From Streptomyces sp. V3I7 (lineage in GTDB: Bacteria; Actinomycetota; Actinomycetes; Streptomycetales; Streptomycetaceae): a stretch of 64,000 nt of DNA. Below, piece after piece: positions 42,369 to 49,557 of this stretch. The stretch covers positions 3,575,001 through 3,639,000 of the forward strand of contig NZ_JAUSZK010000001.1 in NCBI RefSeq assembly GCF_030817495.1, read 5' to 3'. Under the pieces are notes generated by a model. That model was not told where the DNA came from. It made no database searches and was given only the letters and a program-made list of their open reading frames with translations. Both the position numbers and the translations under genes were made by a program. Numbering within the stretch: position 1 is the first letter of the stretch; each line of letters starts with the position of its first letter.

Positions 42369-43343
42369 ATGGCCCGTACCCGGCTGTACCGCGACGGCTC
42401 CCTGGTCGAGGAGGACTTCCCGGTCCGGGACATCTCCCAGCATCTGGCGGATCCGTCTTCGACCGTGTGGTTGGACCTGTACCGCCCGAACCGCGCCGAG
42501 TTCACGGCGGTCGGCGAGGAACTCGGTCTCCACGAGCTGGCTCTCGAGGGCGCGCTGCACGAGAGACAGCGGGCGAAACTCGACAACTACCGCACCCATC
42601 ACTTCCTGAGTGTCTACGGGGTTGCCGTCGCCCCGGACGGCGCAGGACTGACGATGAGCGAGCTCGCGGTCATCCTCACGCCGCAGGCGCTGATCACCGT
42701 CCGCAAGGACCCCGCGTTCGCCCTCGACGAGCTCGTCGCCCGCTGGGACCGTACCCCGGCTCTGGCGGCACACGGGGTCGCCTTTCTGCTCCACGGTCTG
42801 CTCGACCATGTCGTCGACGGGCACTTCGCCGCGGTACAGCAACTCGACGAACGCATCGAGGAACTGGACGCTCTGCTCTTCGCCGAAGGCGGCCGGCAGA
42901 TCCAGACCGTACAGCGCCAGTCCTACGCCCTGCGGAAATCACTGGTCCGGCTCCGTCGCGTGGTCCTGCCCATGCGGGAGGTCGTCAACGCTCTCATGCG
43001 CCCCGACTTAGGAGTCGTCGACGGCCCCTTGCTGCCGTACTACCGCGATGTGTACGACCACGTGCTGCGGGCCGGCGAGTGGACGGAGTCGCTGCGTGAC
43101 CTGGTGGCCTCGGTGATGGAGACCAACCTGTCGGTGCAGGCGAACCGGATGAACCTGATCATGAAGAAGGTGACGAGCTGGGCCGCGATCATCGCCGTGC
43201 CCACGGCGATCACCGGCTTCTACGGACAGAACCTTCCCTACCCCGGCTTCGGACACCAGTCGGGATTCATCGTTTCCAGCGCTGTCATCGTCGTTGTCTC
43301 TCTGGCGCTGTACTTCGCTTTCAAGCACTGGGACTGGCTCTGA
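42369..43343 (+). CDS. CorA-like divalent cation channel with GQN instead of GMN
   Basis: 324 residues; ATG 42369 with AGGG eight bases upstream, GTG 42360 as alternative. The cytoplasmic domain (VWLDLYRPNRAEFTAVGEEL; RLRRVVLPMREVVNALMRPD) and long helix lead to two C-terminal membrane helices (WAAIIAVPTAITGFYGQN; FIVSSAVIVVVSLALYFAFK). The signature loop after the first helix reads YGQN rather than YGMN. GMN is essential for Mg2+ selectivity in studied CorA proteins, so ion selectivity may differ. It is the last gene before tRNA-Pro. Confidence 0.9.
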   Translation: MARTRLYRDGSLVEEDFPVRDISQHLADPSSTVWLDLYRPNRAEFTAVGEELGLHELALEGALHERQRAKLDNYRTHHFLSVYGVAVAPDGAGLTMSELAVILTPQALITVRKDPAFALDELVARWDRTPALAAHGVAFLLHGLLDHVVDGHFAAVQQLDERIEELDALLFAEGGRQIQTVQRQSYALRKSLVRLRRVVLPMREVVNALMRPDLGVVDGPLLPYYRDVYDHVLRAGEWTESLRDLVASVMETNLSVQANRMNLIMKKVTSWAAIIAVPTAITGFYGQNLPYPGFGHQSGFIVSSAVIVVVSLALYFAFKHWDWL

Positions 43344-43400
43344 CCGCACACGCTCCTGCGCGCTCGTCGGCAGGCGGTCCTGGGAGCCGGTTCTCGAAGT

Positions 43401-43433
43401 CGACTCCCGAATGGTTCCCAAACGGCTCCCAAA
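43401..43433. repeat. Three 11-bp tandem repeats near right att
   Basis: CGACTCCCGAA, TGGTTCCCAAA and CGGCTCCCAAA follow one another without gap. They share the xGGxTCCCAxA pattern with 39023-39043 and the same orientation, placing them on the opposite side of att in a circularised island. Confidence 0.5.
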
Positions 43434-43452
43434 ATGGGCCCGTACAGCGCAT

Positions 43453-43484
43453 CAGGCCCGGTGCTGATCTCTCAGCACCGGGCC
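43453..43484 (-). terminator. Terminator downstream of tRNA-Pro
   Basis: CAGGCCCGGTGCTG and CAGCACCGGGCCTG form a 14-bp perfect stem just 3' of the tRNA gene (minus strand). Confidence 0.85.
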
Positions 43485-43500
43485 TGACCTGGTTTTACGG

Positions 43501-43545
43501 CTGTCGGGGTGGCGGGATTTGAACCCACGACCTCTTCGTCCCGAA
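43501..43545. repeat. Right att repeat within tRNA-Pro
   Basis: Identical to 38874-38918. It covers the tRNA 3' end from just outside the discriminator base to the anticodon loop, so integration preserved the tRNA. Confidence 0.9.
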
Positions 43546-43577
43546 CGAAGCGCGCTGCCAAGCTGCGCTACACCCCG
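43504..43577 (-). tRNA. tRNA-Pro (CGG)
   Basis: The 74-nt cloverleaf reads CGGGGTGTAGCGCAGCTTGG on its 5' side, with an anticodon stem CTTCG/CGAAG around loop TTCGGGA (anticodon CGG). The T-arm GTGGGTTCAAATCCCGC and acceptor 3' strand CACCCCG plus discriminator A follow. CCA is not encoded. Its 3' half is duplicated at 38874-38918, marking it as the island's integration target. Confidence 0.97.
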
Positions 43578-43609
43578 ATGTCGCTGCTGTCGCGGCGACG
43601 ACGTTTACT

Positions 43610-44404
43610 TTAGCCCACTGGTGGCCGGAGACGAAATCCGGTTTTGGCGCGGCGTCGGACGGGGTTCGGGCGGAGGTGGTCGAGGGCCACCAGGAGGACC
43701 GCGAGGCCGTAGATGGCCAGGCCGACGAGGAGGGCGTTGGCGAGGACGCCGCGGTAGCCGTGGTCCGGTGCGTTCAGGAAGGGGTAGAGGACGCGGCCGG
43801 GGGTGCCGGGGGCGAGCAGTTCGGCTCGGGTGAGGCAGAAGGCCAGGTAGGCCAGGGGGTAGAGGAGCCAGCTCGCGGCCTGGCGCAGGTGCAGGCGGCC
43901 GGGCGGGGTGAGGAGGAGCCAGTCCGCGAGGGCCGCCAGCGGGAGCGCCACGTGGAGGACCTGGAGGAGGGTCCACTGGCCGTGCCACGGCGCCGGCAGC
44001 CGGGTCGCGTCCGTCATCGAGAACGGGGGTGTCGAGTGGTCCAGCAGCAGGTGGTAGACGAGGGCGCCGACCGTGACGTAGAGGAGCGTGGCGCCTGTCA
44101 CGCCGGACGGGAGGGGGCGGCGGGCCGCCCACGCCCGCTGGGCCGACAGGGCCATGACCACGGCCAGCAGGATGCCCGTCTGGATGCTGAAGTAGCTCAG
44201 CATGCGCAGCGGGGCGCCGACCAGGAGTTCCACGGTCACCGCGGCGGCTGCCAGCAGGGCCACCAGGAGGCGGTAGGCCGCGGTCAGGGGGTGGCGGACG
44301 GGAGTCATCACCGCGGTGGCCGGCACGGCCGAGGGCAGCAGGATGGGCGCGTTCCTCGGGACCGCGGGGAGGTCCGGGATGTCCCTGGGTATCGGGGCCG
44401 TCAT
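43610..44404 (-). CDS. Pr6Pr-like six-helix membrane protein
   Basis: 264 residues from ATG 44404. Six membrane segments follow a Pro-rich start (YRLLVALLAAAAVTVELLVG, YFSIQTGILLAVVMALSAQR, TLLYVTVGALVYHLLLDH, LQVLHVALPLAALADWLLLT, WLLYPLAYLAFCLTRAELLA, ANALLVGLAIYGLAVLLVAL). The layout matches proteins annotated as Pr6Pr family (FAR-17a/AIG1-like fold). Function unknown. It is in the same orientation as the metallophosphoesterase upstream. Confidence 0.8.
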   Translation of the reverse strand: MTAPIPRDIPDLPAVPRNAPILLPSAVPATAVMTPVRHPLTAAYRLLVALLAAAAVTVELLVGAPLRMLSYFSIQTGILLAVVMALSAQRAWAARRPLPSGVTGATLLYVTVGALVYHLLLDHSTPPFSMTDATRLPAPWHGQWTLLQVLHVALPLAALADWLLLTPPGRLHLRQAASWLLYPLAYLAFCLTRAELLAPGTPGRVLYPFLNAPDHGYRGVLANALLVGLAIYGLAVLLVALDHLRPNPVRRRAKTGFRLRPPVG

Positions 44405-44460
44405 GCCCTCACGCTAAGCAGGTGGGGCAAAAGGGGCGATACGGGTGAGCCGGGTGGGTT

Positions 44461-44488
44461 AACGGCGTACAGGCGTACGTACGCCGTT
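44461..44488 (-). terminator. Stem-loop after the metallophosphoesterase gene
   Basis: AACGGCGTAC and GTACGCCGTT pair perfectly with an 8-base loop, 49 bp beyond the phosphoesterase stop. Confidence 0.65.
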
Positions 44489-44536
44489 GCTCCCGCCCGG
44501 CTCGGATCCGCGGACCTCCGGCGGCTACCTCTTCGG

Positions 44537-45463
44537 CTACCTCTTGCTCACCAGCGTCAGCAGCGTCGCCTCCGGCGGGCACGCGAACCGTACGGGCGTG
44601 TAGCGGTTCGTGCCGCAGCCCGCCGAGACGTGCAGGTACGACGTACGGCCCTGTGCCGTGTGCGTCGACAGGCCCTTCACGCGGTCCGTGTCCAGGTCGC
44701 AGTTGGTGACCAGGGCGCCGTAGAAGGGGATGCAGAGCTGGCCGCCGTGTGTGTGGCCGGCCAGGACCAGCGGGTAGTCGTCCGCGGTGAACGAGTCCAG
44801 GACGCGCAGGTACGGCGCGTGGACGACGCCCATCGAGAAGTCGGCCGTACCGGACGGGCCGCCGGCCACCCGGGCGTAGCGGTCGCGCTTGATGTGGGGG
44901 TCGTCCAGGCCGGTCAGCTCCACCGAGACGCCCTCGGTCTTCAGCGTCCCCCGGGTGTTCGTCAGGTTCAGCCAGCCCGCCGCGTCGAAGGCGTCCCGCA
45001 GGTCCTCCCACGGGTTGTGGATCGCGCCCACGACCGGCGGGTTGCCGTTCAGACCGTGCCGGCCGCTCGTCTTCTCCAGCAGGTAGCGGGCGGGGTTGCG
45101 GAGCTTGGGGCCGTAGTAGTCGTTCGAGCCGAAGACGTACGCGCCCGGGAACTCCATCAGGGGGCCGAGGGCGTCCAGGACCTCCGGGACGCCCTCCGGG
45201 TCGGACAGGTTGTCGCCCGTGTTGATCACGAAGTCAGGGCGCAGGCCGGCCAGCGACTGGAGCCAGCGGCGCTTCTTGCCCTGGCCGCTCACCATGTGGA
45301 TGTCGGAGACCTGGAGGACGCGGAGCGGACGCATGCCCTCCGGGAGCACCGGGACGGTCACCCGGCGGAGTCTGAAGGCGCGGGCCTCGATCCCCGCCGC
45401 ATACGCCAGACCGGCCGCGCCGGCCGCCATGATTCCCAGGGGTACTCCGTATCGCGCACGCAT
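44537..45463 (-). CDS. Metallophosphoesterase, membrane-anchored
   Basis: 308 residues. ATG 45463 begins a short positively charged start and a hydrophobic helix (GVPLGIMAAGAAGLAYAAGI). The calcineurin-like motifs are VSDIHMVSG, VINTGDNLSD, FGSNDYY (replacing the usual GNHD), MGVVHAPY and LAGHTHGGQ. The YaeI/UDP-diacylglucosamine-hydrolase-like subgroup is likely. The GSND variation keeps the metal-binding Asn and the following Asp. Substrate unknown; possibly phospholipid or nucleotide headgroups at the membrane. Confidence 0.92.
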   Translation of the reverse strand: MRARYGVPLGIMAAGAAGLAYAAGIEARAFRLRRVTVPVLPEGMRPLRVLQVSDIHMVSGQGKKRRWLQSLAGLRPDFVINTGDNLSDPEGVPEVLDALGPLMEFPGAYVFGSNDYYGPKLRNPARYLLEKTSGRHGLNGNPPVVGAIHNPWEDLRDAFDAAGWLNLTNTRGTLKTEGVSVELTGLDDPHIKRDRYARVAGGPSGTADFSMGVVHAPYLRVLDSFTADDYPLVLAGHTHGGQLCIPFYGALVTNCDLDTDRVKGLSTHTAQGRTSYLHVSAGCGTNRYTPVRFACPPEATLLTLVSKR

Positions 45464-45589
45464 ACGCCCATCGTGACAGACCACGTCAACGCGCTGAGCC
45501 AGGGCGTCCCTCAAGGAGAGGGGACGACGGCCCGGGGGCGCCGTAAATCGACGGGCGGCGCGGCCGGCGCACCTGCGACAATCGATGAC

Positions 45590-46057
45590 ATGACCACCAC
45601 GCTCAAGTCGAAGCTGCACGACGACCTCAACGCCGCGATCAAGGAGCGCGACGGGCTCCGCTCCTCCACGCTGCGCCTGACGCTCGCCGCGATCACCAAG
45701 GAGGAGGTCGCGGGCAAGGAGAAGCGCGAGCTCTCCGACGACGAGGTCCTCAAGGTGATCACCAAGGAGGCCAAGAAGCGCCGCGAGGCGGCCGAGGCCT
45801 TCGCGCAGGGTGGTCGTGCCGAGCAGGCCGAGCGGGAGAAGGCGGAGGGCGAGGTGCTCGCCACGTACCTGCCGAAGCAGCTCTCCGACGAGGAGCTGAA
45901 CCAGATCGTGGCCCAGGCCGTCGAGGAGGCCAAGGCCGCTGGTGCCGAGGGTCCGCGGGCCATGGGCGCCGTCATGAAGATCGTGAACCCGAAGGTGGCG
46001 GGCCAGGCCGAGGGCGGCCGGGTCGCCGCCGTCGTCAAGAAGCTGCTCCAGGGCTGA
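45590..46057 (+). CDS. GatB/YqeY domain protein
   Basis: 155 residues from ATG 45590. It has two helical parts: an N-terminal YqeY core (LKSKLHDDLNAAIKERDGLR, SSTLRLTLAAITKEEV, DDEVLKVITKEAKKRREAAE) and the tail domain seen in GatB (YLPKQLSDEELNQIVAQAVE, MGAVMKIVNPKVAGQAEGGR). These stand-alone proteins are thought to bind tRNA; their exact role is not established. It is divergent from the metallophosphoesterase and convergent with the PBP gene. Confidence 0.95.
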   Translation: MTTTLKSKLHDDLNAAIKERDGLRSSTLRLTLAAITKEEVAGKEKRELSDDEVLKVITKEAKKRREAAEAFAQGGRAEQAEREKAEGEVLATYLPKQLSDEELNQIVAQAVEEAKAAGAEGPRAMGAVMKIVNPKVAGQAEGGRVAAVVKKLLQG

Positions 46058-46092
46058 CCGGCCCCCGGCTCCGAGTAGCCCTTACGAGGACC

Positions 46093-46139
46093 AGGGCCGC
46101 ACCCCCGGATCCCGATCACGGATCCCGGAGTGCGGCCCT
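46093..46139. terminator. Bidirectional terminator between yqeY-like and PBP genes
   Basis: AGGGCCGCAC...CGGATCCCG and its near-complement end in GTGCGGCCCT. The long stem sits between two convergent stops. Confidence 0.85.
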
Positions 46140-46168
46140 GTCGCGTTGCTCAGGTCCCCAGTGGGGCC

Positions 46169-48454
46169 TCAGGGGCGTCGGCCCCCGTTGTTGCCTCCGT
46201 TGTTCTGGCCGCCCGTGACGCCGCCGCCCGGGAGCGTGACGGAGGGCGCCGGGAGCGGGCCGCCGTTCTGGCCGCCGGTCTGGCCTCCGAAGAGGCCGCC
46301 GATGAAGCCGCCGGCGTTGCCGTTCCCGTCGCCGCGGCCGTTGCCCTGACCCCGGCCGCCCTTGTCCTTGTCCTTGTCCCTTTCGTCGTCCGGGATGTCG
46401 ACCAGGGTGAAGGACAGCGCGGGCTTGCCCGCCAGGGCGCCGGTCACCGCGTCCTTCCAGATCGGGCCGGGGACGTCGGCGCCGTAGACCAGCGGGTGGT
46501 ACGAGCCGCCGATGGTGATGTTCTTCATCTGCACGTCCTGCCGGGCGCTGCCGACCCAGACCGCGCCGGCCAGGTTGGGCGTGTAGCCGACGAACCACGC
46601 GTTCTTGCGTTCGTCCGTCGTACCCGTCTTGCCCGCGCTCTCCCGGTCGGTGAGGCCCGCCTGCTGGCCGGTGCCGGAGTCGACCACCCCGCGCAGCAGG
46701 GTGTTGATCGTGTCGGCGGTCTTCTCGTTCATCGCGCGTGAGCACGTCGACTTCGGGACCGGCAGCGACTTCTCCTCGTTGCCGACCTTCTGCGTGATCG
46801 CCTCGATGGCGACCGGCGTGCAGTACATGCCGCGGGAGGCGAACGTGGCGTACGCGCTGGCCATCGTGAGCGGGGACAGGCCGATCGAGCCGAGCGCGAT
46901 GGCGGGCTTCTCGGGGAGCTTGTCGCCGTTGCCCTGCACCACGTGCAGCGCGTCGGTCATCTTGACCACCGGGCACAGACCGATGTCGGAGATCATCTGC
47001 ACGAAGTAGGTGTTGACCGACTTCGCCATGGCCTCCTTCATCCGGTACGGGCCGACTTCCTCGCGGTTCTCGTTCTCGACCTTGTCGCGGTCGACGTTGA
47101 CCCACGGCTTGCCGCCGCACGTCTGCACCGGGCTCGGGTACGGCATCTGGTACGGCGAGGGGTACTCCTGGGTCGCCGGCCTCCCGCCCTCGATCGCGGC
47201 CGCGGCCACGAACGGCTTGAACGTCGAGCCGGTCGGGAAGCCGAAGTTGGAGCCGCCCATGGAGTGGTCGACGGAGAAGTTGTACTCGGTCTCGTCCTTG
47301 CCGTAGCCGAACGGCTTCGACTGGCCCATGCCGAGGATCTTGCCCGTGCCCGGCTCGACCAGGGTGGCGGCCGCGGCGACCGGGTCGGACTGGTTGACGT
47401 GGTCCTTGAGCGAGGTCTGGACCGAGTCCTGCGCCTGCGGGTCGAGCGTCGTACGGATCGTCAGGCCGCCGCGGTTCCAGACCTTCGCGCGAGCCTCCCT
47501 GGTCTTGCCGAAGACCGGGTCGTTGAGGAAGACGTTCTCGACGTACTTGCAGAAGAAGCCCGAGCCCTTGACCGCCGTGATGCAGCCGTTCTTGGGCTGG
47601 CTCACGTGCAGCCCGAGCGGCTGGCGCTTGGCCTCCTCGGCCTCCGCGGGGGAGATGTCGCCGACCTCGGCCATGCGCTGGAGCACGATGTTGCGGCGCT
47701 TGGTGGCCTCGGCCTCGTCGTTCACCGGGTCGTAGCGGCTCGGCGACTGGACGATGCCGGCCAGGAGGGCGGCCTCCTGGAGGTTGAGGTCCTTGGCGTG
47801 CTTGGAGAAGTAGCGCTGCGAGGCCGCCTCGACGCCGTAGGCCTGCTCCCCGAAGAACGTGATGTTCAGGTAGTTCTCGAGGATCTTCTTCTTGCCGAGC
47901 TTCTCCTCGATCTGGATCGCGTACTTCAGCTCGCGGACCTTGCGGCCCAGCGTCTGCTGTGTGGCCTGCGCGACCTTCGTCGGGTCGTCGCCGGCCTCCT
48001 CGATGAAGTAGTTCTTCACCAGCTGCTGGGTGAGCGTCGAGGCGCCCTGGGCGACCCCGCCGCTCTGCGCGTTCTTGTTCAGCGCGCGCAGGACGCCCTT
48101 CAGGTCGATCGCGCCGTGCTGGTAGAAGCGCGAGTCCTCGATCGCGACGATCGCCTTCTGCATGTACGGCGAGATGTCCGTGAGGTCCATCACCGTGCGG
48201 TCGCGCGAGTAGACGGACGCGATCTGGTTGTTCTGGCTGTCGAGGATCGTCGTCCGCTGGCTGAGCTGAGGGCTCTTCAGATTGGCCGGGATCTCGTCGA
48301 AGCTCTTGACCGAGCCCTTGGCGGCGAGCCCGAGCGCGCCGGCCGCGGGCAGTGCGATGCCCGCCATCACCGCTCCGGCGAGCACACTGACACCGAGGAA
48401 CTTGGCGGCCTGCTGCATGGGCGACAGACCACCGCCCGAGCGCTTCTTTGGCAT
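46169..48454 (-). CDS. Class A penicillin-binding protein (transglycosylase/transpeptidase)
   Basis: 761 residues. It has a short cytoplasmic basic start and one helix (GVSVLAGAVMAGIALPAAGA). The GT51 domain includes IVAIEDSRFYQHGAIDLKG and QGASTLTQQLVKNYF. The transpeptidase has SxxK in PTGSTFKPF, SxN in KSVNTYFV and KTG in GKTGTTDERKN. The C-terminus is a Gly/Asn-rich disordered tail. It polymerises and cross-links peptidoglycan outside the membrane. It is divergent from wblA, as in other streptomycetes. Confidence 0.96.
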   Translation of the reverse strand: MPKKRSGGGLSPMQQAAKFLGVSVLAGAVMAGIALPAAGALGLAAKGSVKSFDEIPANLKSPQLSQRTTILDSQNNQIASVYSRDRTVMDLTDISPYMQKAIVAIEDSRFYQHGAIDLKGVLRALNKNAQSGGVAQGASTLTQQLVKNYFIEEAGDDPTKVAQATQQTLGRKVRELKYAIQIEEKLGKKKILENYLNITFFGEQAYGVEAASQRYFSKHAKDLNLQEAALLAGIVQSPSRYDPVNDEAEATKRRNIVLQRMAEVGDISPAEAEEAKRQPLGLHVSQPKNGCITAVKGSGFFCKYVENVFLNDPVFGKTREARAKVWNRGGLTIRTTLDPQAQDSVQTSLKDHVNQSDPVAAAATLVEPGTGKILGMGQSKPFGYGKDETEYNFSVDHSMGGSNFGFPTGSTFKPFVAAAAIEGGRPATQEYPSPYQMPYPSPVQTCGGKPWVNVDRDKVENENREEVGPYRMKEAMAKSVNTYFVQMISDIGLCPVVKMTDALHVVQGNGDKLPEKPAIALGSIGLSPLTMASAYATFASRGMYCTPVAIEAITQKVGNEEKSLPVPKSTCSRAMNEKTADTINTLLRGVVDSGTGQQAGLTDRESAGKTGTTDERKNAWFVGYTPNLAGAVWVGSARQDVQMKNITIGGSYHPLVYGADVPGPIWKDAVTGALAGKPALSFTLVDIPDDERDKDKDKGGRGQGNGRGDGNGNAGGFIGGLFGGQTGGQNGGPLPAPSVTLPGGGVTGGQNNGGNNGGRRP

Positions 48455-48959
48455 GGGGGCAGCCTAATCCGAAGTGATGAGCATTCCGCGGGAGCGGGTG
48501 TTCCTCGGGATGTTCGAGTACCGGATCGTGACATCGCGGTTCGCCGGACAGGCGTGGATGCCTTGGCCTAAGCTGCTCTCAACTGTCACGGCAGCGCGGT
48601 CACGTATCAATACGTCCGGCGACCCCGAATCGTTCCGGATCTTCTCGGCTTTCTTCCGCGGATCGTTCCGTCGGGCATGGCAAGACGAGTGGGCGGCGTG
48701 TCCGAATTCGCCTCGTGTGTCATCCGGCGTCCGCTGTGGCGCATCACCACTGTCCCGGTTTGCCGGGATGATCACGCATGTCGCCAGCTCACTCCCGCGG
48801 GTGATCTGCCGGTAACCCATAGTCCGTTCGGGCCATTCAAGATTGGGCCCGAAGGGGGTGTTGCGCTGTGCCCACCTTCCGTAACGTCCTCAACTGGCGG
48901 CGGTGAATATGCCGCTGCCGCCGTGGGGGAGCCTCGATTCGGGAGAGGACGGCGCCGGT
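48455..48959 (+). promoter_or_regulatory. 505-bp PBP-wblA intergenic region
   Basis: No gene is supported on either strand. The length is unusual for this genome. It includes the divergent promoters and a long wblA leader containing TTCCGTAACGTCCTCAACTG and CGGCGGTGAA near 48880-48905. wblA is known to be a heavily regulated developmental gene, so several regulator sites are expected here. Confidence 0.5.
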
Positions 48960-49298
48960 ATGGGCTGGGTAACCGACTGGAGTGCGCAGGCCGCCTGCCG
49001 CACTACCGATCCGGATGAACTGTTCGTTCAGGGAGCAGCGCAGAACAGGGCCAAGGCGGTGTGCACCGGGTGTCCGGTACGCACCGAGTGTCTGGCCGAC
49101 GCGCTGGACAACCGCGTCGAGTTCGGCGTGTGGGGAGGCATGACGGAGCGGGAGCGCCGCGCACTGCTGCGCAGGCGCCCCACCGTGACCTCCTGGCGCA
49201 GGCTCCTGGAGACCGCACGTCTGGAGTACGAACGGGGCGCCGGGATCGTGCCCCTGGACGACGACGAGGTGTACGAGAACTACGCGGCGGTGAGCTGA
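48960..49298 (+). CDS. wblA: WhiB-like regulator WblA
   Basis: 112 residues from ATG 48960, matching the length known for S. coelicolor WblA; GTG 48903 and ATG 48909 are possible upstream starts. The four iron-sulfur cysteines are in AACRTTD, AVCTGCPVRTEC, followed by the GVWGG turn (EFGVWGGMTERERRALLRRR) and a basic C-terminal helix. WblA represses antibiotic production and promotes sporulation in streptomycetes. It acts as a [4Fe-4S] regulator, probably with a sigma factor. Confidence 0.93.
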   Translation: MGWVTDWSAQAACRTTDPDELFVQGAAQNRAKAVCTGCPVRTECLADALDNRVEFGVWGGMTERERRALLRRRPTVTSWRRLLETARLEYERGAGIVPLDDDEVYENYAAVS

Positions 49299-49327
49299 GG
49301 AGGATCCCTCGGCTCCGGCATGTGCCC

Positions 49328-49353
49328 GCGGCGTGGGAGCGCGGCGTGGGAGC
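49328..49353. repeat. 13-bp tandem repeat after wblA
   Basis: GCGGCGTGGGAGC occurs twice in tandem, followed by a partial third copy (GCGGCTCC). A separate 8-bp triplet (ACTTACGC, ACTTACGC, ACGTACGC) lies at 49519-49542. No gene overlaps either. Confidence 0.85.
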
Positions 49354-49557
49354 GCGGCTCCGGTGCACGCGCACATGTCCAGGGCGCCGACGCCGGTGGC
49401 GTATGGCCGCGGCGCCTGCCTCCGGACCGCCTGCCCGTCATCGCCTCGGGCAGTGCTGCCGGCAGCCCGTGCCCGGCTCAGGTGGAGCTCCGTCGCCTGC
49501 CCGGCCGCGTCAGGCAGGACTTACGCACTTACGCACGTACGCCGGACAACTGGGCGT

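Larger units (their letters stand above)
38874..43545. mobile_element. tRNA-Pro-integrated genomic island, integrase lost
   Basis: It is flanked by identical 45-bp tRNA-Pro att repeats. The interior holds 11-bp phased repeats near each end, a decayed aldo/keto reductase fragment, an operon of five small genes on the minus strand, a DUF5994 gene and a CorA-like gene on the plus strand. No integrase, excisionase or replication gene remains, so it is fixed. Both repeats being perfect suggests either recent insertion or selection through the tRNA copy plus gene conversion. Confidence 0.75.
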
